Positions 63,494-64,000 of a stretch of 64,000 bases of DNA are shown here, one piece after another. The notes below the pieces were generated by a model that worked only from the letters and a program-made list of their open reading frames with translations, did no database searches and was not told the origin of the DNA. Origin of the DNA: Agarophyton chilense (Eukaryota > Rhodophyta > Florideophyceae > Gracilariales > Gracilariaceae); NCBI GenBank assembly GCA_030374765.1, contig JARGXX010000068.1:372001-436000 (forward strand). Reading direction: 5' to 3'. Each line of letters opens with the position of its first letter. Position 1 is the stretch's first letter. Both the position numbers and the translations under genes were made by a program.

Positions 63494-64000
63494 TCACAAG
63501 TACTTTTTTGCAACCTCTGCGCTTAACGCACTGAAGAGCCTTATTTCCGCATTTAGAGTGCTTAAGAAATTATTTTCTTTCTCGACACCATACAGCTCAT
63601 ACTCCAACAGCAACCTATACATTGTTAGTGCTGAATGCAGCAACGAAGCCAGCTCTAGAACAACAGCGTAATCGTCATCATTCAGAAAAGTACACCAGTA
63701 CTTGCAGTAAGAAATTAGAGCCTCTTCAACTTTTTCATATTCAATAGAATCGTTCAGCTTTCCCCAACTGACCGGGTCCACGAACGGATGCGAAATCTCT
63801 GCGTTCTCCCAGTTATAGAACCGATAAACGTCTCCACCCATTTCCCGACTCCCTATATTCCCAGGTCGTAAATCCCCGTGGACGATTGTATTCGGAATTT
63901 GATAGCTGGAGAGTTTTCGACAGGCTTTGATAATGTTCTCCACTTCTGAACGAAGTCCTTGCACATTGAGCATACCTTCTAAGCTGCTTTCAAGCAACAG
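63494..64000 (-). CDS. APH-fold phosphotransferase (choline/aminoglycoside kinase-like), C-terminal part
   Basis: The frame runs off the right edge; the last 168 codons are visible. IVHGDLRPGN is the catalytic-loop motif HxDxxxxN of the aminoglycoside-phosphotransferase/choline-kinase fold. VYRFYNWENAEISHPFVDPVSW occupies the place of the DFG-equivalent block (usually IDWE..), with Asn where Asp is usual. Such enzymes phosphorylate small molecules such as choline, sugars or macrolides; the substrate is unknown. The C-terminal helical part (ALISYCKYWCTFLNDDDY...MYRLLLEYEL) suits the family. If the frame is complete upstream it is a host kinase, with the Asp-to-Asn change to be confirmed. Confidence 0.65.
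   Translation of the reverse strand: MLLESSLEGMLNVQGLRSEVENIIKACRKLSSYQIPNTIVHGDLRPGNIGSREMGGDVYRFYNWENAEISHPFVDPVSWGKLNDSIEYEKVEEALISYCKYWCTFLNDDDYAVVLELASLLHSALTMYRLLLEYELYGVEKENNFLSTLNAEIRLFSALSAEVAKKYL

Noticed and set aside
1..64000. CRISPR array, rRNA or bacterial operon
   Set aside because: No direct-repeat/spacer pattern and no rRNA-like sequence; genes have introns, and are monocistronic with large promoters.

Overview
This is nuclear DNA from an intron-poor eukaryote. Host genes sit in two gene-bearing flanks (about 5.5-14.9 kb and 50.2-64 kb), separated by a roughly 34 kb island of broken mobile elements. The genes are eukaryotic: STT3 (with the SVAGSxDNEG and WWDYGYQ motifs), CDT1, RRP1/Nop52 and a gamma-tubulin complex protein. 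The two introns I can place with confidence are short (87 and 97 bp) and use GTAAGT...AG. A cellulose-synthase-like GT2 of the bacterial BcsA type, sparse introns and LTR-retrotransposon islands would suit a red alga, but that is inference from general features and no single feature proves it.

Layout. 1-3000: ends and copies of a family of TA-flanked terminal-inverted-repeat (TIR) elements; one runs off the left edge and carries a reading frame. 3.0-5.5 kb: no convincing gene, then a GC-rich, low-complexity region with poly-C, AC and 22-bp repeats. 5559-7967 (+): a one-intron gene for a protein with five C2H2 zinc fingers. 10994-13360 (-): the GT2 synthase. 14100-14873 (+): a low-complexity basic/acidic protein. 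15625-15988: an intact-looking TIR element. 17.8-21.6 kb (+): decayed Ty1/copia element 1. 21605-30326 (+): a Ty3/gypsy chromovirus with 416-bp LTRs. 30.3-32.65 kb (-): copia 2, apparently split by a pogo-like DDE transposon (32.9-34.8 kb). 36222-36724: a second TIR element. 36749-43621 (-): copia 3 with 508/547-bp LTRs. 43717-49837 (-): copia 4 with about 172-bp LTRs, itself carrying a 425-bp insertion.

50.2-64 kb is a compact cluster: STT3 (-), CDT1 (-), RRP1 (-), gamma-tubulin complex protein (+), alpha/beta hydrolase (+) and an aminoglycoside-phosphotransferase-fold kinase (-, cut by the window end). These are housekeeping genes for N-glycosylation, replication licensing, rRNA processing and microtubule nucleation; I see no shared pathway. 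CDT1 has three E2F-like sites upstream.

The least expected items are the TIR family with its internal palindrome TGGCCTCATATGAGGCCA, and an extra reading frame upstream of gag in copia 3. That frame encodes two CX2CX12HX5H zinc fingers behind a basic stretch, and its ATG would be created by splicing. It now contains three in-frame stops.
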